Positions 11,216 to 19,837 of a DNA stretch of 64,000 nucleotides are shown one piece after another. This DNA is from Lacunisphaera limnophila (lineage in GTDB: Bacteria; Verrucomicrobiota; Verrucomicrobiia; Opitutales; Opitutaceae): contig NZ_CP016094.1 of assembly GCF_001746835.1 (NCBI RefSeq), positions 1,116,001-1,180,000 on the forward strand, in the 5' to 3' direction. The notes beneath the pieces are model-generated. The model was given only the letters and a program-made list of their open reading frames with translations, was not told the DNA's origin and ran no database searches. The stretch's first letter is position 1. Every line of letters begins with the position of its first letter. The translations under genes and the position numbers were made by a program.

Positions 11216-11824
11216 ATGACTTCCCTGCCCCCTACCTCTCCCCGCCTCGCGCCGCCCGGCGCGGGCCTGCCCAAGCCCGAGCTGCTCGTGGCCAACCTGA
11301 TGTTCCACGGCGGCCGTATGTTCACCGGCCGCGGCCAGGCCGAGGCGATGATCCACGCCGAGTGCGACGCCCTCATCGCGCTCGCCGGCGACTGCGACCC
11401 GGCCGCGGGCGCGCGACCGGTGCTGATCCCGCGGCTGCCCGGCCTGGAGGACAGCAGCCGGCACTGGTCGGTCTTCATGACGCTCGAGCACCTGCGGATC
11501 GTGAACGCGGCGGTCACCGAGACCATCGGTCTCCTGGCCGCCGGCCAGATCCCGGCGCAACCGGCCAGCACCGCCGCGGTCAAGCCCGCCCCGGGGATCG
11601 ACGCGCGGGTGATCAAGGCCTTTGGCCGCGGCTGTAACGAACTCACCCTGGCGGCCGCCGCCGTGCCGGAGCTACGCACCGCCCACCGCTTCCCCCACCC
11701 GTGGTTCGGTCCGCTCGATGCGGCGGGCTGGTATTTCCTCGCGGCGTTCCACCTCCGCCTGCACCGGCGGCAGGTGGAGACTATCCTCCGCCATCTCGCC
11801 CTCAAACCGACGGCGGCCGCATGA
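11216..11824 (+). CDS. DinB-like four-helix metal-binding protein
   Basis: 202 residues. Histidines are spaced as in the DinB/YfiT-like fold: one in the VFMTLEHLRIVN helix and a pair in FHLRLHRRQ near the C-terminus, which together could form a three-His metal site. DinB-like proteins include thiol-dependent S-transferases and many of unknown function; nothing here fixes the reaction. The ATG at 11216 lies directly after the second palindrome; a TTG at 11201 is inside that palindrome and less likely. Its stop overlaps the MFS start (ATGA), so the two are co-translated and probably under HxlR control. Confidence 0.65.
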   Translation: MTSLPPTSPRLAPPGAGLPKPELLVANLMFHGGRMFTGRGQAEAMIHAECDALIALAGDCDPAAGARPVLIPRLPGLEDSSRHWSVFMTLEHLRIVNAAVTETIGLLAAGQIPAQPASTAAVKPAPGIDARVIKAFGRGCNELTLAAAAVPELRTAHRFPHPWFGPLDAAGWYFLAAFHLRLHRRQVETILRHLALKPTAAA

Positions 11825-13212
11825 ACCCGCCGGGCGCCGCCGGGCCTTCCCGCACCCTGGCCCTGGCGTGCGCGACGGTGTTTCTGGTCTCCTTCGACGC
11901 CACCGCCCTGGTCGCGGCGTTCACGGCGTTGCGGGCGCACTTCGCCGCCACCACGCCGGAGGCGCTGTCGTGGATCCTGAACGCCTACACCCTCGTCTAC
12001 GCCGCCCTGCTCGCACCCCTGGGTGGCTGGGCCGATCGCCGCGGCCGCAAATCCGCCGTCCTGCTCGGCCTCACCGTATTTACCGCAGCCTCGGTCCTGA
12101 GCGGCCTTGCCACCTCGCCGGCCACTTTGATCGCGGGTCGGGTACTGCAGGCGGTCGGCGCAGCCTGGCTCACCCCCGCCACCCTGGCCTTGGCCCTCGA
12201 CGCCGGTCCGCGGGAAAAACGCGCGCAGGCTGTCAGCCTCTGGGGCGCCTCCGGGGCGCTGGCCGCCGCCGTCGGCCCGGCCCTGGGTTCCTGGCTGGTC
12301 GACACCGTGTCTTGGCGGGCGATCTTCTGGGTTAACGTGCCACTCGGACTCCTGCTGCTCCATCTTGGCCGCCGGCAGCTGCCTGAATCCACCGTCGGCC
12401 GCTCACCGGTCCGGACGGACTGGCCCGGCGCGATCCTCCTCAGCGCGGCCGGCAGCCTGCTCGTGCTGGGCATCGTGCGGGCCAACGCGGTTGGCTGGCT
12501 GTCCGTCCCCACCGGGGCCAGCCTCGGCGCCGGCCTGCTGCTCACCCTGGCTTTCGTGGCTTGGGCCCGCGGCCGGCCGCACGCCGCCGTCGATCTGCGG
12601 CTGTTCGCGGATGGGAACTTCCGTCTGGCGAATCTCGGGACGCTGCTGTTCGGCGCCTGCTTCGGGATGATGTTCCTGGCGTTCTACCTCTTCATGACCG
12701 GGGTCTGGCACTATTCCCCCAGCCGCGCCGGGCTCGCCGCGGTGGTCGGACCGCTCGTGGTGGTGCCGTTTGCCCTGCTCGGGGGGAATATCGCGAGCCG
12801 TCGCGGCTATCGGCCGGTGTTGGTGGCGGGCGGATTGCTGTATGCCGCGGGACAGCTCTGGTATTTTTTGCGGGTGGGCGCGCACCCCGCCTACCTGGCG
12901 GCGTGGCTGCCGGGCCAGCTGGCCACGGGCGCGGCGATCGGCTTTGTGCTGCCCGGTTTGGCGGGTGTGGCCGTGGCAAATCTGCCCGCGTCTTTGCTCG
13001 CCTCGGGCAACGCCGTGAACCAAGCCATCCGCCAGCTCGGCATGGCCCTCGGGATCGCCGGTGCGGTGACGCTGGCCGGCCACAGCCGCGTCCAACTCGC
13101 CGACTTTCAGCCAATCTACTTGCTGCTCGCCGGCGGCGGCCTCGTCACCGCATTGCTGGCGCTTCCGCTCAAGGTCCTGCCGGGCGGTCCGGCCAGACGA
13201 TCGCTGCCCTGA
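11821..13212 (+). CDS. MFS drug-type exporter
   Basis: 463-residue membrane protein with about 12-14 hydrophobic helices. The MFS motif A appears in the loop after TM2 as GGWADRRGRKSAVL, and a GRVLQAVGAAWLTPA segment resembles motif C-like regions of DHA2 drug:H+ antiporters. It overlaps the DinB-like gene by four bases. Together with the HxlR regulator and the ABM monooxygenase downstream, it looks like a small detoxification unit for an aromatic or quinone-like compound; the compound is inference only. Confidence 0.85.
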   Translation: MNPPGAAGPSRTLALACATVFLVSFDATALVAAFTALRAHFAATTPEALSWILNAYTLVYAALLAPLGGWADRRGRKSAVLLGLTVFTAASVLSGLATSPATLIAGRVLQAVGAAWLTPATLALALDAGPREKRAQAVSLWGASGALAAAVGPALGSWLVDTVSWRAIFWVNVPLGLLLLHLGRRQLPESTVGRSPVRTDWPGAILLSAAGSLLVLGIVRANAVGWLSVPTGASLGAGLLLTLAFVAWARGRPHAAVDLRLFADGNFRLANLGTLLFGACFGMMFLAFYLFMTGVWHYSPSRAGLAAVVGPLVVVPFALLGGNIASRRGYRPVLVAGGLLYAAGQLWYFLRVGAHPAYLAAWLPGQLATGAAIGFVLPGLAGVAVANLPASLLASGNAVNQAIRQLGMALGIAGAVTLAGHSRVQLADFQPIYLLLAGGGLVTALLALPLKVLPGGPARRSLP

Positions 13213-13548
13213 TCAGGGTTTGCCATAGGCGCGTTCCACCTTGGCGATGCGCACCTGGTAGTCGTCATACCACGCCTGTTGTCCCGCCCGCTGCGCCTGC
13301 TGGTGGTCGGGGTCGCGTTTCCAGGCGCGGATCGACTCTTCGTCACGCCAGTAGGAGACGGTGATCCCGAGGCCGTCGGCGCCCCGCGCGCTCTCGACGC
13401 CGAGAAATCCCGGCTGCGTGGCGGCCAGCGCGACCATGCGCGCGGCCATGGCGTCGTAGCCCCGGTCGCCGTCCGTGCGGCGCGAGGTAAAGATGACGGC
13501 GTAATAAGGCGGCTCGGGGGTGGCGGACCCTTGGACAGGTTGGTTCAT
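13213..13548 (-). CDS. Antibiotic biosynthesis monooxygenase (ABM) domain protein
   Basis: 111-residue single-domain protein of the dimeric ferredoxin-like ABM fold: YYAVIFTSRRT for beta 1, GFLGVESARG for the following helix and strand, GITVSYWRDEESIRAWKRD for the typical third element, and a C-terminal WYDDYQVRIAKVE strand. Similar proteins oxygenate quinol-like substrates without cofactor or bind haem; the reaction is unknown here. It converges on the MFS gene with no gap between stops, so it is a separate transcription unit. Confidence 0.85.
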   Translation of the reverse strand: MNQPVQGSATPEPPYYAVIFTSRRTDGDRGYDAMAARMVALAATQPGFLGVESARGADGLGITVSYWRDEESIRAWKRDPDHQQAQRAGQQAWYDDYQVRIAKVERAYGKP

Positions 13549-13608
13549 CGGAAAGGCAGGAATGAAGTTAAACGCGGAGGACGCGCAGCCCTCGGAGCAT
13601 GACCCCAG

Positions 13609-13640
13609 TCCGTTTTTGTGCTTTTTGCGCTTTTTGTGGC
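13609..13640. repeat. T-rich tandem-like stretch (GTGCTTTTTGCGCTTTTTGTGG type)
   Basis: Three near-copies of a GYGCTTTTT-like unit in the non-coding gap between the ABM and methyltransferase genes. The base composition is unlike the surroundings. It could be a dispersed intergenic repeat; only one copy is in the window. Confidence 0.35.
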
Positions 13641-13646
13641 CATGCT

Positions 13647-14423
13647 TCAGGTGGTCTGCGGGTTGAGCACCAGCATGGAGCTGCTGCCGACGAAGAACTC
13701 GTAGTTCACCTTGCGCACCTCGGTGGTGATCCCGAGCGCACCGAGTTCCCCCCGCAGGCGGTCGAGCTCGGCGTAAGGCTTGCCGCCCGGGCCGACGAGC
13801 GGGTGGATGCGCACCTCGCCGTGGCTCACGCGCGCCAGCTCGGCGCAGGCGGTGACGTGCCAGGCGAAGTCGAAACGCGTGGCATAGATGAAGAGCAGGT
13901 GGGCGCAGAGCACCAGGTCGAAGGCCCCGTCGAGGAACGGCAGCAGCGGGAGCGACGCCCGCACGTAGCGGCCGTGCCGCCCGTTGCCCTCGTAGTCGGC
14001 AAGGAACCGCGCCGCGGCCGCCCGCCGGTCCGTCTCCGCCGCGTCGAAGGTCGGGAAGGTCTTGAACCGGAACAGCCGCCGTTTCTCGCGGATTTGCTCG
14101 AACATGCGCGCGTAGTCGTCGCGGACCCGCGCGGCGAGCTCGGCGTGCGGCCGGTCGTAGAGCGGGTCCACCGCCACGGCGTCCACGCCGCGACGCCGCG
14201 CCTCGGCGGTGAAGGACGACGGGCCGGCCGCAACATCGAGCACGGCCCGGCCGCGCAGGGCGCTCGGGTCGAGGGCGAAGAAGCGGCCGTATTCGTCGAG
14301 CGTGCGCCCGAAGAAGGAGACGGCGGGCAGGTCGAGGGTCGACGCGGCCGCGGCCGGCCGGACCCGCGGGGTGGGCCGGGGTGGGGTGGTCACTGGGGAT
14401 AGGGTGGGTGCGAGCGTGGGCAT
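13647..14423 (-). CDS. SAM-dependent methyltransferase (class I)
   Basis: 258 residues. After a Pro/Ala/Arg-rich N-terminal 30 residues, the Rossmann core shows motif I as VLDVAAGPSSFTAEA and an acidic loop VAVDPLYDRP, which bind SAM, then FDLVLCAHLLFIY as motif IV. The remainder is typical of proteobacterial and verrucomicrobial methyltransferases of unknown substrate. Upstream of its start, a strong terminator at 14463-14493 separates it from the coiled-coil gene. The 98 bases downstream contain a T-rich repeat-like stretch and no gene. Confidence 0.8.
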   Translation of the reverse strand: MPTLAPTLSPVTTPPRPTPRVRPAAAASTLDLPAVSFFGRTLDEYGRFFALDPSALRGRAVLDVAAGPSSFTAEARRRGVDAVAVDPLYDRPHAELAARVRDDYARMFEQIREKRRLFRFKTFPTFDAAETDRRAAAARFLADYEGNGRHGRYVRASLPLLPFLDGAFDLVLCAHLLFIYATRFDFAWHVTACAELARVSHGEVRIHPLVGPGGKPYAELDRLRGELGALGITTEVRKVNYEFFVGSSSMLVLNPQTT

Positions 14424-14462
14424 GGCATGATCAGGTCTGGTTGCGTTGGTGTTCGGGACGGG

Positions 14463-14493
14463 AAAATAAAAAACCCGACTCGGAAGAGTCGGG
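14463..14493 (-). terminator. Rho-independent terminator after the coiled-coil gene
   Basis: Perfect eight-base stem CCCGACTC/GAGTCGGG with four-base loop, followed on the minus strand by TTTTTTATTTT. It ends transcription entering from the 14789-15277 gene and isolates the methyltransferase. Confidence 0.85.
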
Positions 14494-14788
14494 CTCGGGT
14501 AGTGGGGGAGTTTTTGCTTTTTGCTTTGTTTACGCGGAGTGCGCGTGATCCCTGCTACGCCGAGCCTTGGTAATCCACCAGGCGCGTTTAGCCATGGCCA
14601 TGACGGCCACGGAAGACGAACGGCGAAGGTTGGAGCAGGAACTCACGGACGCGTTGATGGGGAGCCGGCGGGCCGCGGGCAAGCGGAAATTTTTATGGCC
14701 GCCCCGCATCGATGCAGCCCGTGACGAAGGATTCCTTCCGGCGTTCCTCGTTCCCTGGCGCATGCGCCGGTCAGAATTTGTCGGACCG
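14494..14788. other. Gap of about 295 bases without a gene I can support
   Basis: Between the terminator and the coiled-coil gene's stop. Both strands have short open frames. One on the plus strand from 14594 begins with a charged, helix-like stretch (EDERRRLEQELTDALMG), but it runs on into antisense of the coiled-coil gene with no conserved end, so I do not call it. Confidence 0.5.
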
Positions 14789-15277
14789 TCAGGCGGACTT
14801 GCCCCCGGACAGGAGGTTGCGCGCGGCGGCAAAAGGGCCGGTGGCGCGGGCCCGGGCCGGGACCGGCGCGGGCATGGCCTTGGCGGCCAGTTCCTGTTCG
14901 CGGACCTTCACCCAGGCCTCGCGCCGGGAAACCTCCTGCTCGCGGATCATCAGCTGGTCCTCGCGCTCCTTGAGCGCCATGCGATCGTCGCTCAGGCCCC
15001 GGCGGGCGGCCTCGAGCAACGCATGCGCCCGGTCATATTTCTCCCAGGCCGCATCGATATTGCCCCGGTCGGCGCTGTTGCTGAAGCGATAATGCTGGTT
15101 GGTGCTCTCCGGGGGACGGGTCTGTTGGCTATGCTCGATCAGCAGGCGGAGGCGCTGCTCGTATTCCTTGAGACTGGCTTCCTTCTCATGCATGGCCTCC
15201 ATGTCGGTGGAGAGTTGGGTGCGAAGTTTCTCGAGGTGGGAGACCTCGGTGCTGCCCTGGGTGTGTGTCGGGTTCAT
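14789..15277 (-). CDS. Coiled-coil protein of unknown function
   Basis: 162 residues, strongly charged and rich in Glu, Arg, Lys and Gln. Residues about 10-60 and 85-135 are predicted by eye to be long helices with heptad-like spacing, separated by a polar segment with RFSNSADRGNIDAAWEKYDRAH. No signal peptide or membrane segment. The C-terminal 30 residues are Ala/Pro-rich. No family recognised. It is monocistronic, ending at the terminator 14463-14493. Confidence 0.7.
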   Translation of the reverse strand: MNPTHTQGSTEVSHLEKLRTQLSTDMEAMHEKEASLKEYEQRLRLLIEHSQQTRPPESTNQHYRFSNSADRGNIDAAWEKYDRAHALLEAARRGLSDDRMALKEREDQLMIREQEVSRREAWVKVREQELAAKAMPAPVPARARATGPFAAARNLLSGGKSA

Positions 15278-15496
15278 GGCGGTGTGGGACGCGACCTTAG
15301 CAGGGATGTTGCCTGTCGCCTAGAGGCCGGGGGGGCATTTACCCGGCCTTTACCGCTGATGACCCGTGTTTTACGTAATTGTAAAGAAACGCCCGCCCCT
15401 GCGGCGCGGGGGCGAAACCGGCTTGGCGGCAAGATATCTCGCGTCGCCATCGCCGGAATCGCCGGCCAGCCCACGCCGCCCGCGGGAGCCACGACC

Positions 15497-15531
15497 AAAA
15501 AAGAAAGCCGCGCGGAGGCCGCGCGGCTTTC
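15497..15531 (-). terminator. Rho-independent terminator of the kinase/ABC exporter operon
   Basis: Twelve-base perfect stem GAAAGCCGCGCG/CGCGCGGCTTTC with a five-base loop, followed on the minus strand by six T. It lies 22 bases beyond the permease stop. Confidence 0.9.
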
Positions 15532-15552
15532 GACACACACTCACTAACAAGA

Positions 15553-16773
15553 TTAAGCCCGGAACATCACATCCTCGCGGTTGAACATCCAGACACACAA
15601 GGCCAGGGCCCCGGCAGCAAAAGCCGCGGTCGAACCAAAGATGAGTGCGAGGTAACCCCAGTGCCAGACGCCGGAGAGCATCTCCTTGCAGGCGAGACAG
15701 ACGTTGAGGATGGGGATCAGCGCCGTCTTCGCACTGAGCTCGATGCCGGGCAGCATGCCCATCATCGCGGGGAGCAACACGACGATGATCAGCGGCGAGA
15801 CGTAGCTCTGCGCCTCCTTGTAGCTCTTGGCGAAGAGCGAGATCGTGAGCAGGATCGCGGCAAAGAACGTGGCCACCGGCGCGATCATGGCGAAGACCCC
15901 CAAGATGCCCGCCGGATCGATGACCGGCACAAACCCGCCGCCCCCGGCTGCCGCCGCGCCGCCGCCCTTGCCGGCCAGCATGCTGCCGCCCAGGATGATG
16001 CTGGCCGCGGTCGAGACCAGGGTCAGCGCGATGGTGGCAATGGAGGCCGTCATCACCATGAGGAACTTCCCGAGCACGATGTTCACCCGGTGGACCGGGC
16101 TGCAGAGCAGCGTCTCCATGGTGCCGCGCTCCTTCTCACCGGCGGTCAGGTCGATCGCCGGGTACATTGCGCCGGTGAAGCACAGGATGATGATGATGTA
16201 GGGCACGAGACCGCCGATGATGTTGCCCCCGACCTTCGCCGGCGGGGCGACATTCTGCTGCTTGATCTCAAACGGATGCACCAGGTCCGCCGGAAGCCCG
16301 CGGGCCGTGAGCCGCGTCTCCACCGTCTTTTCCCGCAGGTTGCGGAAAAAGCGCTCCACCTCGCCCACGCCCATGGAGGATTTCATCTCCCCCTGATAAT
16401 GATAGAGCGTGACCGTGCGGGCCTCCCCGTTCTGCAGAGCGGCCTCGAAACCCTCCGGGATCTCCACCGCGAGGCGGATGTGCTTCTCCGAGATCATCTT
16501 TTTGAAATCCATGTACGGCTCGACGAGCTTGAACTTCGGGTCGGCCTTGAGGGCGGCCACCACGGCCGGCGAGTCCGCCCCGCCGAGAACCACCAGCGAA
16601 GTCGCCTCCGCCTTGGCCTGCCGCATGACCTTGGACATGACGTAACCCGCCCCGAACATGATGACGGGCATGAGGAGCGTCGGGACGACGATCATCGAGA
16701 TCAGCGTGCGCCGGTCGCGTAGCGAATCCTTCAGCTCCTTGAGGTAGATCGTGACGATGGTGTGCCAGTTCAT
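15553..16773 (-). CDS. ABC-2 type permease, NatB-like
   Basis: 406-residue membrane subunit. One N-terminal helix after a basic KELKDSLRDRRTL motif, then a roughly 140-residue extracytoplasmic domain, then five or six helices including the ABC-2 signature region GEKERGTMETLLCSPV. This layout matches NatB, the permease of a sodium/cation-related exporter, and related ABC-2 permeases. A Gly/Ala-rich loop lies near residue 280. It starts ten bases after the ATPase stop and is last in the operon. Substrate is uncertain: sodium, an ionophore or a peptide are all possible. Confidence 0.85.
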   Translation of the reverse strand: MNWHTIVTIYLKELKDSLRDRRTLISMIVVPTLLMPVIMFGAGYVMSKVMRQAKAEATSLVVLGGADSPAVVAALKADPKFKLVEPYMDFKKMISEKHIRLAVEIPEGFEAALQNGEARTVTLYHYQGEMKSSMGVGEVERFFRNLREKTVETRLTARGLPADLVHPFEIKQQNVAPPAKVGGNIIGGLVPYIIIILCFTGAMYPAIDLTAGEKERGTMETLLCSPVHRVNIVLGKFLMVMTASIATIALTLVSTAASIILGGSMLAGKGGGAAAAGGGGFVPVIDPAGILGVFAMIAPVATFFAAILLTISLFAKSYKEAQSYVSPLIIVVLLPAMMGMLPGIELSAKTALIPILNVCLACKEMLSGVWHWGYLALIFGSTAAFAAGALALCVWMFNREDVMFRA

Positions 16774-16783
16774 GGGGGATTGC

Positions 16784-17545
16784 TCAGGTTTTCAGGGCGG
16801 CGGCCAGCGCGGCCTCGCCGCCGACGGCCTTCACAAAGATCTCTTCCATGTCGCGCTCGCCGAACCGGGCCTGCAACTCCGGGAGCGTGCCTTCCGCCAC
16901 CAGCCGGCCGCCGTGGATGATGCCGATGGTGTCGCACAGCTTCTCGACCTCGCTCATCACGTGGGTCGAATAGATCACCGTCTTGCCGCGGTCGCGGCAG
17001 TCGCGGACAAACTTCACGATCGAGCGGGCCGTCATGACATCGAGACCAAGCGTCGGCTCGTCGAAAATCATCACCGCCGGATCATGGATGAGCGTGCGGG
17101 CAATCGAGGTCTTCTGCTTCATGCCGGTGGAAAACTTGTCGCAGCGCCGGTCGAGGAATTCATGCATGTCGAGCTCATCGGCCAGATGCTTGATCCGCGC
17201 GGCGATCGCCGCCTCGGTCATGCCGTTGAGACGGCCGAAATACGTGATCATCTCCCGGGCCGTAAGCCGCCCGTAGAGGGCCGTGCTGGCCGCCAGGAAC
17301 CCGACATTGGCGCGGACGAGCTCCGGGGCCGTGCCGGCGTCGTGCCCGGCGACTGTGCAGGATCCGCTGGTCGGTTTGAGCAGCGTGGCCAGCATCCGCA
17401 GGGTGGTGGTCTTGCCCGCGCCGTTGGCCCCGAGGAGACCGTAGATCCTGCCCGGCTGGCAGGTGAAGGACACCTCCGCCGCGGCCGTGATGAGGCCGCG
17501 CTTCTTGTCCTTGAAGGTCTTGGTGAGTTGACGGGCTTCGATCAT
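16784..17545 (-). CDS. ABC transporter ATPase, NatA-like
   Basis: 253 residues with Walker [11 protein letters not shown]-loop after the first strand, signature FSTGMKQK (the NatA-type variant of LSGGQ), Walker [13 protein letters not shown] and the switch [13 protein letters not shown]. It would power the NatB-like permease encoded ten bases downstream. Its ATG lies two bases after the stop of the 55-residue membrane protein, which indicates tight translational coupling. Confidence 0.92.
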   Translation of the reverse strand: MIEARQLTKTFKDKKRGLITAAAEVSFTCQPGRIYGLLGANGAGKTTTLRMLATLLKPTSGSCTVAGHDAGTAPELVRANVGFLAASTALYGRLTAREMITYFGRLNGMTEAAIAARIKHLADELDMHEFLDRRCDKFSTGMKQKTSIARTLIHDPAVMIFDEPTLGLDVMTARSIVKFVRDCRDRGKTVIYSTHVMSEVEKLCDTIGIIHGGRLVAEGTLPELQARFGERDMEEIFVKAVGGEAALAAALKT

Positions 17546-17547
17546 GG

Positions 17548-17715
17548 TCAGCAGCCGAAACGGCGGTGGTTGAGGACCAGGCCAAACACGAGGGCGAGCG
17601 CCGCGCCGACCGCGATGCCGGTCGCCGGCCCGTTGGAAACGCTGAGCGCGACGCCCACGCCCACGCCGACGGCGACGCCGCGGAGGTTGAAGGGAGGTTT
17701 TTTCGTTTGGTTCAT
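17548..17715 (-). CDS. 55-residue glycine-zipper membrane protein in the exporter operon
   Basis: Short frame placed between the response regulator (seven bases) and the ABC ATPase (two bases), with ATG start and no overlap, so it is very probably translated. N-terminal MNQTKKPPFN is polar and basic, followed by one long hydrophobic segment with alternating Gly and Val (GVAVGVGVGVALSV), a break at SNGPATG, and a second hydrophobic half ending in NHRRFGC. This looks like a helical hairpin of two short membrane helices with basic ends. No family recognised. Its position suggests it modulates the exporter or the kinase. Confidence 0.75.
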   Translation of the reverse strand: MNQTKKPPFNLRGVAVGVGVGVALSVSNGPATGIAVGAALALVFGLVLNHRRFGC

Positions 17716-17722
17716 GGGAAAA

Positions 17723-18451
17723 TCACAGGCTCATGCGCTCGCGGAAGTCCTGCGCCTGGCGGCGGGAGAGCTCCACCTTCAGGCCGCCCTTCAGCTTCAC
17801 CAGCAGGCCGCCGCTGAACCAGGGCTCGATGCCCTCGACCCAGGTCAGGTTGATGACCTGCTTGCGGTTGGCCCGGAAGAAGTGCCGCGAATCCAGCCGC
17901 TCCTCCATCGCGGTGAGCGAGCGGAAGAGCTGCGGCTTCTGGTCATCAAAATAGAGGCGCGTGTAGTTCCCCTCGGACTCGAGCAACCGGATGCTCTTCA
18001 CCGGGACAAACCAGCAGCGGTCGCCCTCGCGCACGAACACCTTGTCCTCCAGCGCGAGCCGCGTGGTCGGGACGGGCGCGCCGCCGGGCGTGGTGGGCGT
18101 CTCGCGCGCCCGCAGCCGCTCCAGCGCCGCGATGAGCCGGTTGGGGTCCACCGGCTTCAGCAGGTAGTCGAGCGCGTTGAACTCAAAGGCTTTCACCGCA
18201 AACTCATCGTAGGCGGTGGTGAAGATCACGGCCGGCAGCGGCGGCTCGAGCCGCTCCAGCAGGCTGAAACCGTCGGCCCCGGGCATTTGCACGTCGAGGA
18301 AGAGCAGGCCGGGCTTGAGCGCGGCGACTTTCTCGAGCGCATCCTCCACATCCACGGCCTCGCCGACGATCTCGATGTCGGGATGCGCCGCCAGCAGGCG
18401 GCGGAGTTCGTTGCGCGCCAGGCGCTCGTCGTCGATCAGGAGGGCTTTCAT
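17723..18451 (-). CDS. LytTR-family response regulator
   Basis: 242 residues. Receiver domain at about 1-120 with acidic pocket LLIDDE, phospho-acceptor in LLFLDVQMPG, TTAYDEFAVKAFE and KPVD lysine. The C-terminal LytTR DNA-binding domain (about 140-242) has the typical VPVKSIRLLESEGNYTRLY and FFRANRKQVINLTWVEGIEP segments. The start at 18451 overlaps the kinase stop (ATGA). Similar AlgR/NatR-type regulators activate neighbouring transporter genes, which fits here. Confidence 0.93.
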   Translation of the reverse strand: MKALLIDDERLARNELRRLLAAHPDIEIVGEAVDVEDALEKVAALKPGLLFLDVQMPGADGFSLLERLEPPLPAVIFTTAYDEFAVKAFEFNALDYLLKPVDPNRLIAALERLRARETPTTPGGAPVPTTRLALEDKVFVREGDRCWFVPVKSIRLLESEGNYTRLYFDDQKPQLFRSLTAMEERLDSRHFFRANRKQVINLTWVEGIEPWFSGGLLVKLKGGLKVELSRRQAQDFRERMSL

Positions 18452-19572
18452 CGGTTGCCTTTGGCGGTCGCCGGCCGGCCGGGAATGAGCACGTGGGCGG
18501 TTACACAACCCGCCGGGCCGGCAGACAGGCTGAGCCGGGCGCGATCGCCGAAAAGAAGCTGCAGGCGCTCCGAGGCGTTGCGCAGGCCGACGCCGGTGGA
18601 GGAGCCGGCCATCGCCGCCGGAGCGCTCACCGGACCCGCCAGGTCGCCGGGATTGCTGACCCGGATGTGCAGGTCGTCACCCTCCAACGCCGCCGTGATC
18701 GTGATCTCGCCACCTTCCCGGCGCACCGAGATGCCGTACTTGACGGCATTCTCGACCAGGGTCTGCAGCAGCATCGGCGGCACCGGGAGATGGCGCACCG
18801 TCTCGGACACCGCCCAACGCACCCGGAGGCGGGCCTCATGGCGGATCATCTCGAGCGCCAGGTAATCCTCCACGATGCGGACCTCCTCCTCCAGCGGGAC
18901 CGTCTCCTGCTGGCCGGATTGAAGGGAGTAACGCAACATGTTGGCCAGGCGGGTCACCGATTCACGGGCCCGCGGGGCATCTTCGTCAATCAGGGCGCGC
19001 AGGCTGTTGAGGGAGTTGAACAGGAAGTGCGGGTTGACCTGCGACTTGAGGGCGCGGAGCTCCGCTTCCTTGGCGCTGGTGGCCAGCCGGAGTTGCTCCA
19101 GCTGCATGCGGCGCAAGCGCTCGAAGACGTGGTAGATGAAGTAGAGGCTGAACCAGCCGCAGAACAGCAATACGCCGTTGATCGTCGAAGCCACGAAGCC
19201 GAGCCGCAGCGTGATCTGGCTCGAGGTCCAGGGTTCGTCCAGCACGCCGTAGATGTAGCCGTAGCCGACCACCGACCAGGCCAGCGACATCAGCGCCGCC
19301 AGCCCCAGCAGCCGCGGCACGAGGGGCGCCCAGCCGAGTTGCAGCCAGCCCCAGCGCCGGATCAGGGCCCGCACATAATGCGTGAGCAGCAGACCCTGCA
19401 GGATGATCATCACGAGGATCGCCCGGTCGTGCAGCGGGGTGTCGGACTGCTTGTCCACCGCATCCTGGTAAAAAAGCTGCATGGCCAACAAACCACCCCA
19501 GCCCGCCGCCTGGCACAGGACATAGAGCCGGTGTTTGGCGCGCTCCAGCTTGGCTTCAGGGTCGGCGGTCAT
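18448..19572 (-). CDS. LytS-like membrane sensor histidine kinase
   Basis: 374-residue kinase with about four membrane helices in the first 170 residues. A linker coiled coil (RLRRMQLEQLRLATSAKEAEL) leads to a His_kinase domain with the phospho-accepting motif QVNPHFLFNSLNSL. The HATPase part has ENAVKYG and GVGLRNASERL. No extracytoplasmic sensor domain is visible, so the signal may be membrane-borne. The start chosen (19572, MTADPEAKLERA) sits just ahead of the first helix; an ATG at 19659 would add 29 residues. First gene of the five-gene operon; divergent from the PfkB gene. Confidence 0.88.
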   Translation of the reverse strand: MTADPEAKLERAKHRLYVLCQAAGWGGLLAMQLFYQDAVDKQSDTPLHDRAILVMIILQGLLLTHYVRALIRRWGWLQLGWAPLVPRLLGLAALMSLAWSVVGYGYIYGVLDEPWTSSQITLRLGFVASTINGVLLFCGWFSLYFIYHVFERLRRMQLEQLRLATSAKEAELRALKSQVNPHFLFNSLNSLRALIDEDAPRARESVTRLANMLRYSLQSGQQETVPLEEEVRIVEDYLALEMIRHEARLRVRWAVSETVRHLPVPPMLLQTLVENAVKYGISVRREGGEITITAALEGDDLHIRVSNPGDLAGPVSAPAAMAGSSTGVGLRNASERLQLLFGDRARLSLSAGPAGCVTAHVLIPGRPATAKGNR

Positions 19573-19837
19573 CGCCCGCGAGCGAACCACGGGAACCGGG
19601 CCGGCGGCAAGACCGACCGGCCGGGCATAGCGGGCGCTGATGGTGCGGGTGACGGACATCGCCGCAAGCTGGGGTCGGTGGCCCGCGCGGCCACGGTGGA
19701 TTGGACGAACGGTCACCCCCGGGCGATAAACGGCGGACCCAAGCCACGTGCCCGGGAAAAAACGCCGGGTCGGGAAAAACCCCTTTACCCGCCCCAGCCC
19801 GCCGCGCACGCTGCCGGCCGTCCCTCCCGCCCAGCCC

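Noticed and set aside
14594-14790. Plus-strand frame starting MTATEDERRRLEQELTD
   Set aside because: Protein-like start but it runs into antisense of the coiled-coil gene with no ending of its own and no Shine-Dalgarno; not enough evidence.
14530-14832. Minus-strand 100-codon frame overlapping the coiled-coil gene end
   Set aside because: Different frame of the real gene plus non-coding sequence; Ser/Arg-rich and not protein-like.
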